DNA from: Flavobacterium sp. 1 | GTDB lineage: Bacteria > Bacteroidota > Bacteroidia > Flavobacteriales > Flavobacteriaceae | Assembly: GCF_002797935.1 (NCBI RefSeq) | Contig: NZ_PGER01000001.1 | Span: 1,054,001-1,118,000, forward strand | DNA length: 64,000 nucleotides | Direction of reading: 5' to 3' | Part shown: piece after piece, positions 26,985 through 35,891 of the stretch | Position numbering within the stretch: the first letter of the stretch is position 1 | Layout: every line of letters starts with the position of its first letter | Made by a program: the position numbers and the translations under genes | The notes under the pieces: generated by a model | Databases searched by the model: none | Seen by the model: only the letters and a program-made list of their open reading frames with translations | What the model was told of the DNA's origin: nothing

Positions 26985-28298
26985 ATGAACAACTTTATAA
27001 AAAGCATCGTTTTTCTTTTTTTATCATTTATTAGTTTTGTGAATGCTCAAGAAAATGCTTTAGTTAAAAAATTATACATTCCTGCTAAAGTTTGGTCTGT
27101 TCCGGATAATAACAATTATGATTCTCCAGACAGCGATTACAGTTATAGCCGAATGATAGAATCGGATAATATTGCTATTTTTTGGCACAAAGAATACGGC
27201 AATGATCCCATGCTAAACGCAGATGTCACAAAACGTTTTGACCCTAAAACAGCGATAGCTGAATGTGAGCGCTTTTATAGTTTTTATGTAAATGACTTAA
27301 AATTAGTTCAAAAAGGACAATCAGTAAGCGATAAATTCAAATTGCTGATCTATGTTTTTGGTGGTGATGAAAATACTGCTTTTGGCGGTGGAGAAGAGGA
27401 AGTAGGGATTTTGTGGACACCAGCAGCACGAATAAATAAAACTCCTTACGGGGCTTTGGCACATGAAATTGGACATTCCTTTCAATACATAAGTCAAATT
27501 GATACTAAAACCGGATTCGATGGGACAATTATGGAAATGTCTGCACAATACATGCTTTGGCAAGTATATCCAGAGTGGATGACATTTGAAAATTATCATC
27601 TAAAAGATTTCTTGAAAGGTACTCATTACGCATTTCTGCATCCTGCAAATATGTACCATTCTCCTTATGTGCTTGAATATTGGTCTAACAAATATGGTAT
27701 AGAATTTTGGGGTAAATTAAACAGATCAACCCAAGCAGGAGAAGATTTAGTTATGACCTATAAAAGAATTAATGATTTATCACAAGAGCAATTCAATGAT
27801 GAGATGTTTGATGCATCTCGAAAGTTCATTACTTGGGACATGAAAAGGGTAGAGGATGTGGCAAAACCATATCGGAATTTGCATACAACAAAATTGAACC
27901 AAACGGAAGATGGATGGTACCAAATAGATGCCTCTAATTGTCCGCAGGATTATGGTTACAATGGCATAAAACTTAGTGTGCCGGTAACAGGAACAAAAAT
28001 AAAATTAAACTTTAAAGGTTTGGCTGGAGCCAAAGGATATAATGCTGTTTTAAAAGATAAAGCGGGCTGGCGCTATGGTTTTGTTGCATCACTAAAAGAC
28101 GGAAATCGAATTTATGGCGAAGCTTTTAAGAACAATGAGGGTAAAGCTGAATTTGTAGTTCCAGAAAATACAGAATATTTATGGTTAGTAGTTAGTGGCT
28201 CTCCAAATGGGCATGAAAAACATTCTTGGGATAATGAAAAAGAAGTGTATAGAGATTTTCCTTATAAGGTGAAATTCGTAAATACAAAGCCTCTTTAG
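26985..28298 (+). CDS. Secreted DUF6055-like protein with an HExxH zinc motif
   Basis: A 437-residue secreted protein with a signal peptide ending at FVNAQ. The middle part has a zinc-peptidase-like motif, HEIGHSFQ (His160, Glu161, His164), preceded by AFGGGEEEVGILWTP and followed by MEMSAQYMLWQVYPEW, where a third ligand could be Glu. The C-terminal ~120 residues are a beta-rich module with KLNFKGLAGAKGY. I take it for DUF6055, a family found beside glycosidases in plant-glycan loci. It might be a peptidase acting on glycoprotein or only a glycan-binding protein with a peptidase-like fold. Translation is probably coupled to the GH97 gene (three-base gap). A terminator follows. Confidence 0.65.
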   Translation: MNNFIKSIVFLFLSFISFVNAQENALVKKLYIPAKVWSVPDNNNYDSPDSDYSYSRMIESDNIAIFWHKEYGNDPMLNADVTKRFDPKTAIAECERFYSFYVNDLKLVQKGQSVSDKFKLLIYVFGGDENTAFGGGEEEVGILWTPAARINKTPYGALAHEIGHSFQYISQIDTKTGFDGTIMEMSAQYMLWQVYPEWMTFENYHLKDFLKGTHYAFLHPANMYHSPYVLEYWSNKYGIEFWGKLNRSTQAGEDLVMTYKRINDLSQEQFNDEMFDASRKFITWDMKRVEDVAKPYRNLHTTKLNQTEDGWYQIDASNCPQDYGYNGIKLSVPVTGTKIKLNFKGLAGAKGYNAVLKDKAGWRYGFVASLKDGNRIYGEAFKNNEGKAEFVVPENTEYLWLVVSGSPNGHEKHSWDNEKEVYRDFPYKVKFVNTKPL

Positions 28299-28314
28299 AA
28301 CTATAAGATTACAA

Positions 28315-28342
28315 AAAAATGGAGCTCTAAAGCTCCATTTTT
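28315..28342. terminator. Bidirectional terminator between convergent operons
   Basis: A perfect stem (AAAAATGGAGCT / AGCTCCATTTTT) with a 4-base loop lies between the forward secreted-enzyme run and the reverse-strand peptidase gene. A-run on one side and T-run on the other let it work in both directions. Confidence 0.9.
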
Positions 28343-28378
28343 GTATAAACTAATTTAATAATCTTTTCCAAACTCCGT

Positions 28379-29767
28379 TTAATAGTTTCTTAATGACTCA
28401 ATATCTTCTGCTTTTTTGGCAAGAGGCTTACCTAATAACCTATAGCTATCTTTTGTAATTAAGAAATCTTCTTCAATGCGAATACCCCCAAAATTTCTGT
28501 ATGCCTGCACTTTATCGTAATTAATAAACTCGCTGAATTTCTTTTCAGCCTGCCACTGGTCTATCAATTCTGGGATGAAGTAAATACCGGGTTCTACTGT
28601 TAGGACAAATCCTTCTTCAAGTTCTTTTCCAAGACGCAATGATTTTAGCCCAAATTCGGTGCTCTTTTTTAATGTATCGGTATAGCCTATGTATTCTTCG
28701 CCAATATTTTCCATATCATGTACATCCATTCCCATCATGTGTCCTAAACCGCATTGAAAGAACAGCGTGTGAGCACCTGTGGCAACGGCTTCGTCTAAAT
28801 CTCCTTTTACTAAACCAAGTGATTTCAATCCAATTAAAATTTCTTTGCAGGCAACGAGATGCGAATCTCTAAATAAAGTTCCCGGTTTAAGAGTTGTTAT
28901 TGCAGTTTTTTCAGCCTGTAGAACAATGTTGTATATTTCTTTTTGCTGTGCTGTAAAAGTATTGGAAACAGGGAAAGTTCTTGTCATGTCTCCTGCATAG
29001 TGCATGTTGTTTTCGGCACCGCAATCACACAAAACCATTTGACCATGCTGTAAAATGTTACCGCCTGCATGATTATGTAAATATTGTCCATTTACAGTTA
29101 AAATAGTTGGAAACGCAAGATGACCGCCAAGGCCAGTTGCAGTGCTTTCTACTTGTGCAGCAACTTCGTATTCAGCCATTCCTGGGCGGGCTGTTTGTAT
29201 TGCTTTCAAATGCATTGCTGCTGTTATATCAATTGCTTTTTCAATTTCAGCAAGTTCTTCATTTGTTTTATAAGAGCGCTGCGCAACTATAGCTTTTGAT
29301 AGTTTTACAGAAGCTTTTTCTGCCAATGACAACGGAGAAATTTCAAGCCAATTGCTTAGTTTTAAGGTTAGAGCCGAACGGTATGGAGGCAGAAAATGTA
29401 TAGCCTTTTTTTGCTGTACTCCTTTTTTAATTATCGCTTCCGCAAAAGATAATGGCTGAACCGCACTAATACCTGATTTTTCGGCAGCAATATTCAATGA
29501 TTCCTGAGGTCCTGTCCAAACGGTTTGCTCGATTGTCAAATCATTTCCAAACAATATCTCAATATTTGCATCGACATCTATTAATAAAAATAGGGAAGGA
29601 CGGTCGATTCCTGAATAATACAAAAAACTGCTGTCCTGCCTAAAGTGGTAGATATTGTCTCGGTAATTCATGCCAACCTCTTCATTCCCGGGAAATATAA
29701 TTAGGCCGCTTCCAACTGCTTTTTTTAGGACTTGCCTTCTATGGATATAAGTTTCTTTGCTAAACAT
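28379..29767 (-). CDS. pepP: Xaa-Pro aminopeptidase, M24B family
   Basis: A 462-residue cytosolic enzyme that removes the N-terminal residue from peptides with proline (or hydroxyproline) in second position. It has the aminopeptidase-P N-terminal domain (about 1-160) and the pita-bread metallopeptidase domain (about 170-450). All five metal ligands can be placed: the two Asp in DCGAENNMHYAGDMTR, the His in GHMMGMDVHD, the Glu in VEPGIYF and the Glu in GIRIEEDF. There is no signal peptide. It is the distal gene of a reverse-strand group of prolyl-directed peptidases and faces the secreted glycosidases across a terminator. In this context it would finish the degradation of imported Pro/Hyp-rich peptides. 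Confidence 0.93.
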   Translation of the reverse strand: MFSKETYIHRRQVLKKAVGSGLIIFPGNEEVGMNYRDNIYHFRQDSSFLYYSGIDRPSLFLLIDVDANIEILFGNDLTIEQTVWTGPQESLNIAAEKSGISAVQPLSFAEAIIKKGVQQKKAIHFLPPYRSALTLKLSNWLEISPLSLAEKASVKLSKAIVAQRSYKTNEELAEIEKAIDITAAMHLKAIQTARPGMAEYEVAAQVESTATGLGGHLAFPTILTVNGQYLHNHAGGNILQHGQMVLCDCGAENNMHYAGDMTRTFPVSNTFTAQQKEIYNIVLQAEKTAITTLKPGTLFRDSHLVACKEILIGLKSLGLVKGDLDEAVATGAHTLFFQCGLGHMMGMDVHDMENIGEEYIGYTDTLKKSTEFGLKSLRLGKELEEGFVLTVEPGIYFIPELIDQWQAEKKFSEFINYDKVQAYRNFGGIRIEEDFLITKDSYRLLGKPLAKKAEDIESLRNY

Positions 29768-29800
29768 TTTTTTTGTGCTATTTGTGTGTGTGAACTAGAT

Positions 29801-31948
29801 TTATCTGCCTCCGCCAGGGCAGTGTTCTCTTAAATATTGAGTGAATAATTGCGCTAGATGTTCAGAGGTTCCTTCTCCTTCATTGATGCTGTGCGTGCGA
29901 TTTGGATAACTCATCATTTGAAAATATTTACCGTTTTTTACTAATTCGTTGATAAGCATTTCAGCTCCTTGATAATGTACATTATCATCGCCGGTGCCAT
30001 GAACAAGCAATAGGTTGCCTTGAAGATTTTTAGCATAAGTAATCGGAGAACCTTTTATAAAAGGTGCTGCGTTTTCCTGCGGTAAACCCATGTAGCGTTC
30101 CTGATAGATGTTATCATACAATAATTGGTTGGGTACAGATGCAATGGCTATTCCGGTCTTATAAATCTCAGGATATTGAAACAAAAGATTTAAGGTGGTC
30201 GATCCGCCGCCGCTCCATCCCCAAACGGCAATTCGGTCGGAATCCACAAATGACCATTTTAATATTTCTTTGGCCGCCATTGCCTGATCCCTAATGTTTA
30301 AAATCCCTATTTTTTGATATATAGATTTTCTCCATTCTGCACCTTTTGGAACTGGAGTTCCTCGGCCATCTAAACTTATTTGAATATATCCGTCTGCTGC
30401 AATATCTCCATTGTATAAAAAGGTGCTTGCATAACCAGCGGCATCTTTTACGGTTGCTCCTGCGGGTTCGGTATAAACATAAAATACAACAGGATATTTT
30501 TTTGTTTCGTCAAATGGAGTTGGTTTAATCATCCATCCGTCAAGAGTTATGTTGTCACTTGTCGTAATCTGAATCATTTCTACATTGCCGCTAGGAGTCT
30601 TGTTACTGCTTATTTCCTTAATCGTTTTGTGGTAAGAAAGATTTACCCATTCTGATACTTGCTGGTTTTTATGATTAGAAAAATTATGCATTCCATATTT
30701 TGCATCAGCCGATAAATTATAATCATGCGTGCCAATCTCATCGCTAGGAGATACTTTTATTAATTCTCCTTTTCCGTTTAGCAATGTTTTATATAAGTAC
30801 TGTTGTGTCGCATTTTCAGGCGAAGCTAAAAAATAAGCAAAACCATTCTTTTCATCTATTGCTTCAAGACTTATTATGTCATATTTTCCATTAGTAATTA
30901 AAACTTCTTTGCCAGCTTTGTCAATACGGTACAACTGGCGCCATCCACCTTTCTCTGATAGAAAGAGGAAATCTTTTCCGTTATTGATCCATTTCCAGCC
31001 TTCATTTTCAGTTGGTAATACATCAATCCATGAATTATTTTGTTCGGAGTAAATTTGTTTTGCTTCACCATTTTTAGGATTACATAAAAAAAGTTTAGCT
31101 TCATTTTGTTTTCGGTTTAGCTGTTCAACCAGTATAGAAGAACCATCCGGCACCCATTGCATAAGCGGGATATAATGTTGCTTTGAATCACCGGGAATAG
31201 CCATCCAAGTTGTTTGCAGTGTAGGTATATTTGCTACCCCTATTTTGCAGGCAGAAGGGTCTTCACCCACTTTTGGATATTCAACAGGAATTGTGTACGA
31301 GTATATAGAATCGGTATTATTGATTAACAGGAAGTTTTTAATTTTAGTAGCATCAATCTGCCAAAACGCAATATTTTTTCCGTCAGGGCTCCAGCGAAAA
31401 CCATCTCTGCAGTCGAATTCTTCTTCATAAGCCCAGTCAAAAGTTCCATTAATTAAACGGTCAGTCCCATCTGTGGTCAAAGGAGTTATTTTTCCCGAAG
31501 CAATATCTTCAACATATAAATTATGCTTGCTCACATAAGCGACAGAATTGTTGTCTGGAGATAGTTTAGCAAACATCAGGGAAGATTCTGGTTTGCCTTT
31601 CCCTATCTGATGCAGCTCATTTGTTTCTTTATTGAAAAGCCAGTAATCGCCTCTGGTTTCTCGCCTCCATACTTTTTTTGAATTGGTATAGATTAAAACC
31701 AATTTTTCATTTTGACTGAACTCAAAATCTTTAATAGCTAATGATTTTCCGTTTCCTTTTGGAACAAGCTGTGATGCATCAATTATTTTTGTTTGAGTGA
31801 AATTTGGTAATTGATACTTGATGATTTCTCCTTTTTCTACAGAATAATAACTGCTGTTGTCATTGCTCCATTTTATTTTTTGTGCATTGGCTGTAATAAA
31901 AAACAGATTAAGCAGTAAACAGAAAAATAGATGAGTTAATTTTTTCAT
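29801..31948 (-). CDS. Dipeptidyl peptidase IV-like S9 serine peptidase
   Basis: A 715-residue exported enzyme (signal peptide ending at TANAQ, residue ~23) expected to cut Xaa-Pro dipeptides from peptide N-termini. The N-terminal part (about 40-480) is a DPP-IV beta-propeller, including the EEEFDCRDGFRWSPDGK stretch with the Glu pair that binds the substrate N-terminus in DPP-IV. The C-terminal alpha/beta-hydrolase has the nucleophile in GWSGGGS (about residue 579), Asp in GTGDDNVHYQ and His in NRTHSI. Length is standard for bacterial DPP-IV. It lies between the M24 and M1 peptidase genes with short gaps, forming a Pro-peptide degradation set. Confidence 0.95.
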   Translation of the reverse strand: MKKLTHLFFCLLLNLFFITANAQKIKWSNDNSSYYSVEKGEIIKYQLPNFTQTKIIDASQLVPKGNGKSLAIKDFEFSQNEKLVLIYTNSKKVWRRETRGDYWLFNKETNELHQIGKGKPESSLMFAKLSPDNNSVAYVSKHNLYVEDIASGKITPLTTDGTDRLINGTFDWAYEEEFDCRDGFRWSPDGKNIAFWQIDATKIKNFLLINNTDSIYSYTIPVEYPKVGEDPSACKIGVANIPTLQTTWMAIPGDSKQHYIPLMQWVPDGSSILVEQLNRKQNEAKLFLCNPKNGEAKQIYSEQNNSWIDVLPTENEGWKWINNGKDFLFLSEKGGWRQLYRIDKAGKEVLITNGKYDIISLEAIDEKNGFAYFLASPENATQQYLYKTLLNGKGELIKVSPSDEIGTHDYNLSADAKYGMHNFSNHKNQQVSEWVNLSYHKTIKEISSNKTPSGNVEMIQITTSDNITLDGWMIKPTPFDETKKYPVVFYVYTEPAGATVKDAAGYASTFLYNGDIAADGYIQISLDGRGTPVPKGAEWRKSIYQKIGILNIRDQAMAAKEILKWSFVDSDRIAVWGWSGGGSTTLNLLFQYPEIYKTGIAIASVPNQLLYDNIYQERYMGLPQENAAPFIKGSPITYAKNLQGNLLLVHGTGDDNVHYQGAEMLINELVKNGKYFQMMSYPNRTHSINEGEGTSEHLAQLFTQYLREHCPGGGR

Positions 31949-31994
31949 TATTTAGGACATTGTAAATTATTAATAGTTATCAAATGATTGGTTT

Positions 31995-33668
31995 CTATTT
32001 TACGACTGTTTTCAAAATTGGATTTATATAATACATTTTGGTAATTGCTTCTGCATTGAATAATGTTTGTTGTTCTTTACTTGCAGAAATATTTTGCCAA
32101 TCATCAGAAGGTATTATCTTTATTTTTACAGCGTCATTTTTTAAAGTTAAAGGCAGATTAAATCCCTTTACGCAGTTAGTGTAACGATAGAAAATTTTAG
32201 TCTTGTCGGCATTAAAATAAAACTCAAAATTTGGAATTTGCGTAGTTCTAAGATATTGGTCGAATACCTTACTATAATCGAAATTAAGGTGTTTTGAAAC
32301 GTAATTTTCTACCTGTTTAGAAGTAACAGTCTGATGATAAAAATCTTTTCCCAGACTTCTTATTATATTTCGAAACAAGCTGTCGTTATCAATTCCATGG
32401 CGTATTGAATGCAGCATATTGCCAGCCTTAGGGTACATATCACCACTTCCTTGAGCATTAACATTGTAGCTAGGGGTGATGGGTCTGTCATTTTTTATTC
32501 CTTGTCGAGTCCCAGCATTGTATTCATTTCCAGCTTGTTCTCCAAAAATGTAATCTACAAATAAAGTTTCACTATAATTTGTAAATCCTTCGTGAACCCA
32601 CATATCTGCCAAGTCATTTGTTGTTATATTATTTCCAAACCATTCATGCCCGCTTTCGTGGATGATGATAAAGTCCCATTTCATTCCCCATCCAGTTCCT
32701 GAGAGATCTCTATCTCTATATCCAGGTTTATAATGGTTGCCATAAGAAACAGCACTTTGATGTTCCATTCCAGTATGCGATGTTTCAATGAGCTGATAGC
32801 CGTCTTCATAAAAAGGATAAGGTCCCATCCAGTATTCAAATGCATTTAGCATATTATGAACTTCCGTTGGCATATAGTTTTTAGCCTTTTCTAAGTTGTA
32901 GTCCAGTACCCAATAGGTCAAGTCTAAATTTCCTTTTACCCCTTTATAGTTTTCCTTAAAGTTTACATACTTGCCTATATAAGGAATAATGCAATAATTG
33001 CTGATAGGATTTACAACAGCCCATTTGTATGTTGCAGTTCCATCGTTATTGTCTTTCTTGAATTCTAATCTTCCGTTGGCAATAGCTACTAATGTATCAG
33101 GAACGATCATCGTAAGGCTGGCGCCTTGATTAGGTTCGTCGCTTTGATGGTCTTTACAAGGATACCATACTGATGCTCCAAGTCCCTGACAAGCCACTGT
33201 CATCCAGGGACGGCCTAATGCATCTTTGGTCCATATCCATCCGCCATCCCAAGGGGCATTAATAGCTTCATGAACCTTTCCGTGATAAAAAATGTCTATT
33301 TTATGAGTTATTGCTGTTTTAGATTTAGGCGTTTCAATATACCAGACACTGCCTTCTTTTTTGAAACTTAATTTTTTTCCAGATTGGATTACGCTGTCTA
33401 TAACCAAAGGATTCTGCAGGTCGATCTGCATTTTGGTGTTGTTTTTTCCATTAGTTACTTTATAGGTTATGGAGTTGCTTCCTTGAATTATTTTGTTGCT
33501 GTAATCCGGTTTTACAGTGATGTCATAGCGCAAAACATCCCACCATTGTCTTTCTTTAGTAATGCTTCCTCTTAGTGTATCAGCAAGAGTATACACTTTT
33601 GAATTTTGCCCAAAAGAGAGTAGATTTAAACTGAGAAAAATAAAAACCAATATGTGCTTTCTATCCAT
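31995..33668 (-). CDS. Secreted M1-family metallo-aminopeptidase
   Basis: A 557-residue exported protein (signal peptide ending at LSFGQ, about residue 21) of the M1 gluzincin family. An N-terminal saddle of beta-strands (about 40-240) precedes the thermolysin-like catalytic part. The zinc motif is HESGH (His337, Glu338, His341), with the third ligand Glu in WVHEGFTNYSE. The family's GAMEN-type exopeptidase motif appears as GMEHQSAVSYG. Length is shorter than classical PepN because the C-terminal helical domain is missing, as in many Bacteroidetes M1 proteins. First gene of the reverse-strand peptidase group; a minus-7 box TACTTTTG lies about 45 bases upstream. Confidence 0.93.
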   Translation of the reverse strand: MDRKHILVFIFLSLNLLSFGQNSKVYTLADTLRGSITKERQWWDVLRYDITVKPDYSNKIIQGSNSITYKVTNGKNNTKMQIDLQNPLVIDSVIQSGKKLSFKKEGSVWYIETPKSKTAITHKIDIFYHGKVHEAINAPWDGGWIWTKDALGRPWMTVACQGLGASVWYPCKDHQSDEPNQGASLTMIVPDTLVAIANGRLEFKKDNNDGTATYKWAVVNPISNYCIIPYIGKYVNFKENYKGVKGNLDLTYWVLDYNLEKAKNYMPTEVHNMLNAFEYWMGPYPFYEDGYQLIETSHTGMEHQSAVSYGNHYKPGYRDRDLSGTGWGMKWDFIIIHESGHEWFGNNITTNDLADMWVHEGFTNYSETLFVDYIFGEQAGNEYNAGTRQGIKNDRPITPSYNVNAQGSGDMYPKAGNMLHSIRHGIDNDSLFRNIIRSLGKDFYHQTVTSKQVENYVSKHLNFDYSKVFDQYLRTTQIPNFEFYFNADKTKIFYRYTNCVKGFNLPLTLKNDAVKIKIIPSDDWQNISASKEQQTLFNAEAITKMYYINPILKTVVK

Positions 33669-33710
33669 GCTGTTTTAATTTTGATATGTTTTTATTAAGT
33701 TGGCTGCTTT

Positions 33711-33718
33711 CAAAAGTA
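33711..33718 (-). promoter_or_regulatory. Bacteroidetes-type minus-7 box for the peptidase operon
   Basis: On the reverse strand this reads TACTTTTG, an exact match to TAnnTTTG, about 43 bases before the M1 peptidase start codon. No well-placed TTG minus-33 box is seen. Confidence 0.45.
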
Positions 33719-33840
33719 TGTGGTTTTTTATAGAGTGGATTAGATTTTATTATCAATATCGAATACTATATTACTTGTTTAAGTTTTAAAATTAGAAATT
33801 TTGGATATTTTTTATAATGCAGATCTGGCGTCAATTACTT

Positions 33841-34695
33841 CTATGGATTGGAAAGTGAATTTTTAAATTCAAAAGGCGTTTTCTTTTTTATTTCCTTAAA
33901 TTTTCTGTTGAAATTTGAAATGTTATTGAATCCGCAGAGTTCTGCTATTTCAATCACGGAGAGTTCCTTGTTTTTTATTAATAGTTTGGCAGCCCGCTCT
34001 ATTCTTATTTCGATCAGAAACTGAAAAAAGGTTTTGTTTGTTCGGACTTTAAAATATTTGCAGAAAGCATTTTTGGTCATGTTTGCAATTTCGGAGATTT
34101 CCTGCAGCGTAATGTTTTTCTGGTAATTTGTCATTACAAAATCAAAAACCATCTGCATTCTTTTACCTTCAGCATCTGTAAATGGTTTGTCGTATACTGA
34201 ATTAGATAAAGGCTGTTTATCTGCTTGGTCAAATAATTTTAAAAGGTTGAAAAAAATAATAAAGCGGTCAAAGCTATTCGCATTTTTAAATTTATCAAAC
34301 TTCCTTTTAATAGAAGAAGGGGCGTTTTTAATAAGGATTCCATTTTTTATATCTTTAAAGAAACCATTTGTTTTTTTTAATTCAGGAAGATCAAAAAAAT
34401 CTTTGCCAAATGCATTTTTCGAAAAAAATATGGTAAGCATAACGGAGAGTGACTGATTTTCTGTTTCTTCAGACCGAAAGACATGAGGCAGATTAATTCC
34501 CATTATAAGGATGTCGCCTTTTTCATATTCGGTAATCGTATCACCAACCAAAACTGTTCCTTCTCCTTTTTTTATTAAGCTGATCTGAATTTCTTCATGC
34601 TGATGGTATTTGTCATAAAAAACAAATTCTCTGTCTTCTTGATATAAGAATGCTTCTTCGTTAGATTTTGGTATTTTAAACGGAAATACTTTCAT
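33841..34695 (-). CDS. AraC-family regulator, probably of hydroxyproline use
   Basis: A 284-residue protein with an N-terminal cupin-type sensing domain (about 15-100; HQHEEIQISLIKKGEG and a GDILIMGINLPHVF strand) and a C-terminal AraC HTH (about 185-280) with the second-helix signature VIEIAELCGFNNISNFNRKF. It is divergent from the DapA-family gene and next to the peptidase operon. It is the only regulator gene in the hydroxyproline/peptide region, so control of both operons by hydroxyproline or a derivative is the natural inference. No autoregulatory site could be defined in the 180-base gap. Confidence 0.88.
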   Translation of the reverse strand: MKVFPFKIPKSNEEAFLYQEDREFVFYDKYHQHEEIQISLIKKGEGTVLVGDTITEYEKGDILIMGINLPHVFRSEETENQSLSVMLTIFFSKNAFGKDFFDLPELKKTNGFFKDIKNGILIKNAPSSIKRKFDKFKNANSFDRFIIFFNLLKLFDQADKQPLSNSVYDKPFTDAEGKRMQMVFDFVMTNYQKNITLQEISEIANMTKNAFCKYFKVRTNKTFFQFLIEIRIERAAKLLIKNKELSVIEIAELCGFNNISNFNRKFKEIKKKTPFEFKNSLSNP

Positions 34696-34844
34696 ACAGA
34701 TTTATATTTATTTGCGACTAAGTTATAATTAAAAAGTTAGGTAAGGGATAAAGTTAGCCTATTTTTAATTTAATTTGATATAAAATGATAATATAGTATC
34801 AAATGTAGATAACAAACCTAATAAAAATATTTGCAGTAACCCTT

Positions 34845-34852
34845 TACCTTTG
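34845..34852 (+). promoter_or_regulatory. Minus-7 box of the hydroxyproline operon
   Basis: TACCTTTG, an exact TAnnTTTG match, is 24 bases before the start codon of the DapA-family gene and gives a short leader. A TTG at 34831 is too close for the usual 17-23 base spacer, which would fit an activator-dependent (AraC) promoter. Confidence 0.55.
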
Positions 34853-34876
34853 GAATAAATATTTAAAAAAAAAGAT

Positions 34877-35791
34877 ATGAGTATTCAATGGAAAGGGGTA
34901 ATGCCAGCCGTTACCACTAACTTCACATCAGAAGATTGTTTAGATTTCAAAATGTTTGAAATCAACCTAAAAGCACAATTAAATGCAGGTGTTGAAGGGA
35001 TTATTTTAGGTGGTACTTTAGGAGAAGCCAGTACACTTTTAGAAGAAGAAAAAAAAGAATTAGTGCTTGAAACTGTTCGGATTGTTGATGGAAAAGTTCC
35101 TGTTATAATGAATATAGCGGAGCAAACCACAAGAGGAGCAATTGATGCAGCGCAAAAAGCAGAATCGTTTGGAGCAAAAGGACTGATGATGTTGCCGCCA
35201 ATGCGCTACAAAGCTACAGATCATGAAACAATTGTTTACTTTTCGGAAGTAGCAAAAAGTACTTCACTGCCGATAATGATTTATAATAACCCAGTTGATT
35301 ATAAAATAGAGGTTACTTTGGATATGTTCGAAGAGCTTTTAAAACTGGATAATATTCAAGCGGTAAAAGAATCAACAAGAGATATTTCGAACGTTACGAG
35401 AATAATCAATCGTTTTGGAAGCAGACTGAAAATACTTACTGGTGTAGATACATTAGGACTGGAAAGTTTATTGATGGGAGCTGACGGATGGGTTGGAGGT
35501 CTTGTAGATGCGTTCCCAGAAGAAACTGTTGCAGTATACAAATTGGCTAAAGCCGGCCGAATTCAGGAAGCGCTTACTATTTACAGATGGTTTCTGCCTT
35601 TATTAGAATTGGATATTAATGCACAGCTTGTTCAGAATATAAAATTAGCAGAGGTTGGAGCAGGTTTAGGAACAGAATATGTAAGAGCACCTAGAATTCC
35701 TTTGATTGGAAAAGAAAGAGAAAGAGTTCTTGCTATTATTGACGAAGGTTTAAGAACAAGACCAACTCTTCCTGATTATAAAAGCTTGTAA
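34877..35791 (+). CDS. DapA-family 1-pyrroline-4-hydroxy-2-carboxylate deaminase (predicted)
   Basis: A 304-residue cytosolic aldolase-fold protein of the dihydrodipicolinate synthase family. The Schiff-base Lys164 (QAVKEST) and Tyr136 (MIYNNP) are present, as is GGTLGEASTL in place of the usual GTTGE motif. In hydroxyproline catabolism a DapA-family member deaminates and dehydrates 1-pyrroline-4-hydroxy-2-carboxylate to 2-oxoglutarate semialdehyde. That role is assigned here from the neighbours: semialdehyde dehydrogenase, 4-hydroxyproline epimerase and D-amino-acid dehydrogenase in the same operon. A true lysine-biosynthetic DapA is less likely in this setting. Confidence 0.88.
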   Translation: MSIQWKGVMPAVTTNFTSEDCLDFKMFEINLKAQLNAGVEGIILGGTLGEASTLLEEEKKELVLETVRIVDGKVPVIMNIAEQTTRGAIDAAQKAESFGAKGLMMLPPMRYKATDHETIVYFSEVAKSTSLPIMIYNNPVDYKIEVTLDMFEELLKLDNIQAVKESTRDISNVTRIINRFGSRLKILTGVDTLGLESLLMGADGWVGGLVDAFPEETVAVYKLAKAGRIQEALTIYRWFLPLLELDINAQLVQNIKLAEVGAGLGTEYVRAPRIPLIGKERERVLAIIDEGLRTRPTLPDYKSL

Positions 35792-35891
35792 TAAATAAAA
35801 TTTAGAATTTGAACTTTAAAAATTTAAAGTGAATAATAAATTTATTATATATTGAAGCTGTATTCAATTTAATCAAATAATAATTAAAAAA

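Noticed and set aside
35813-35830. Palindrome ACTTTAAA-AA-TTTAAAGT after the DapA-family gene
   Set aside because: Pure A/T-type palindrome of low stability in an operon gap; expected by chance in such AT-rich DNA.
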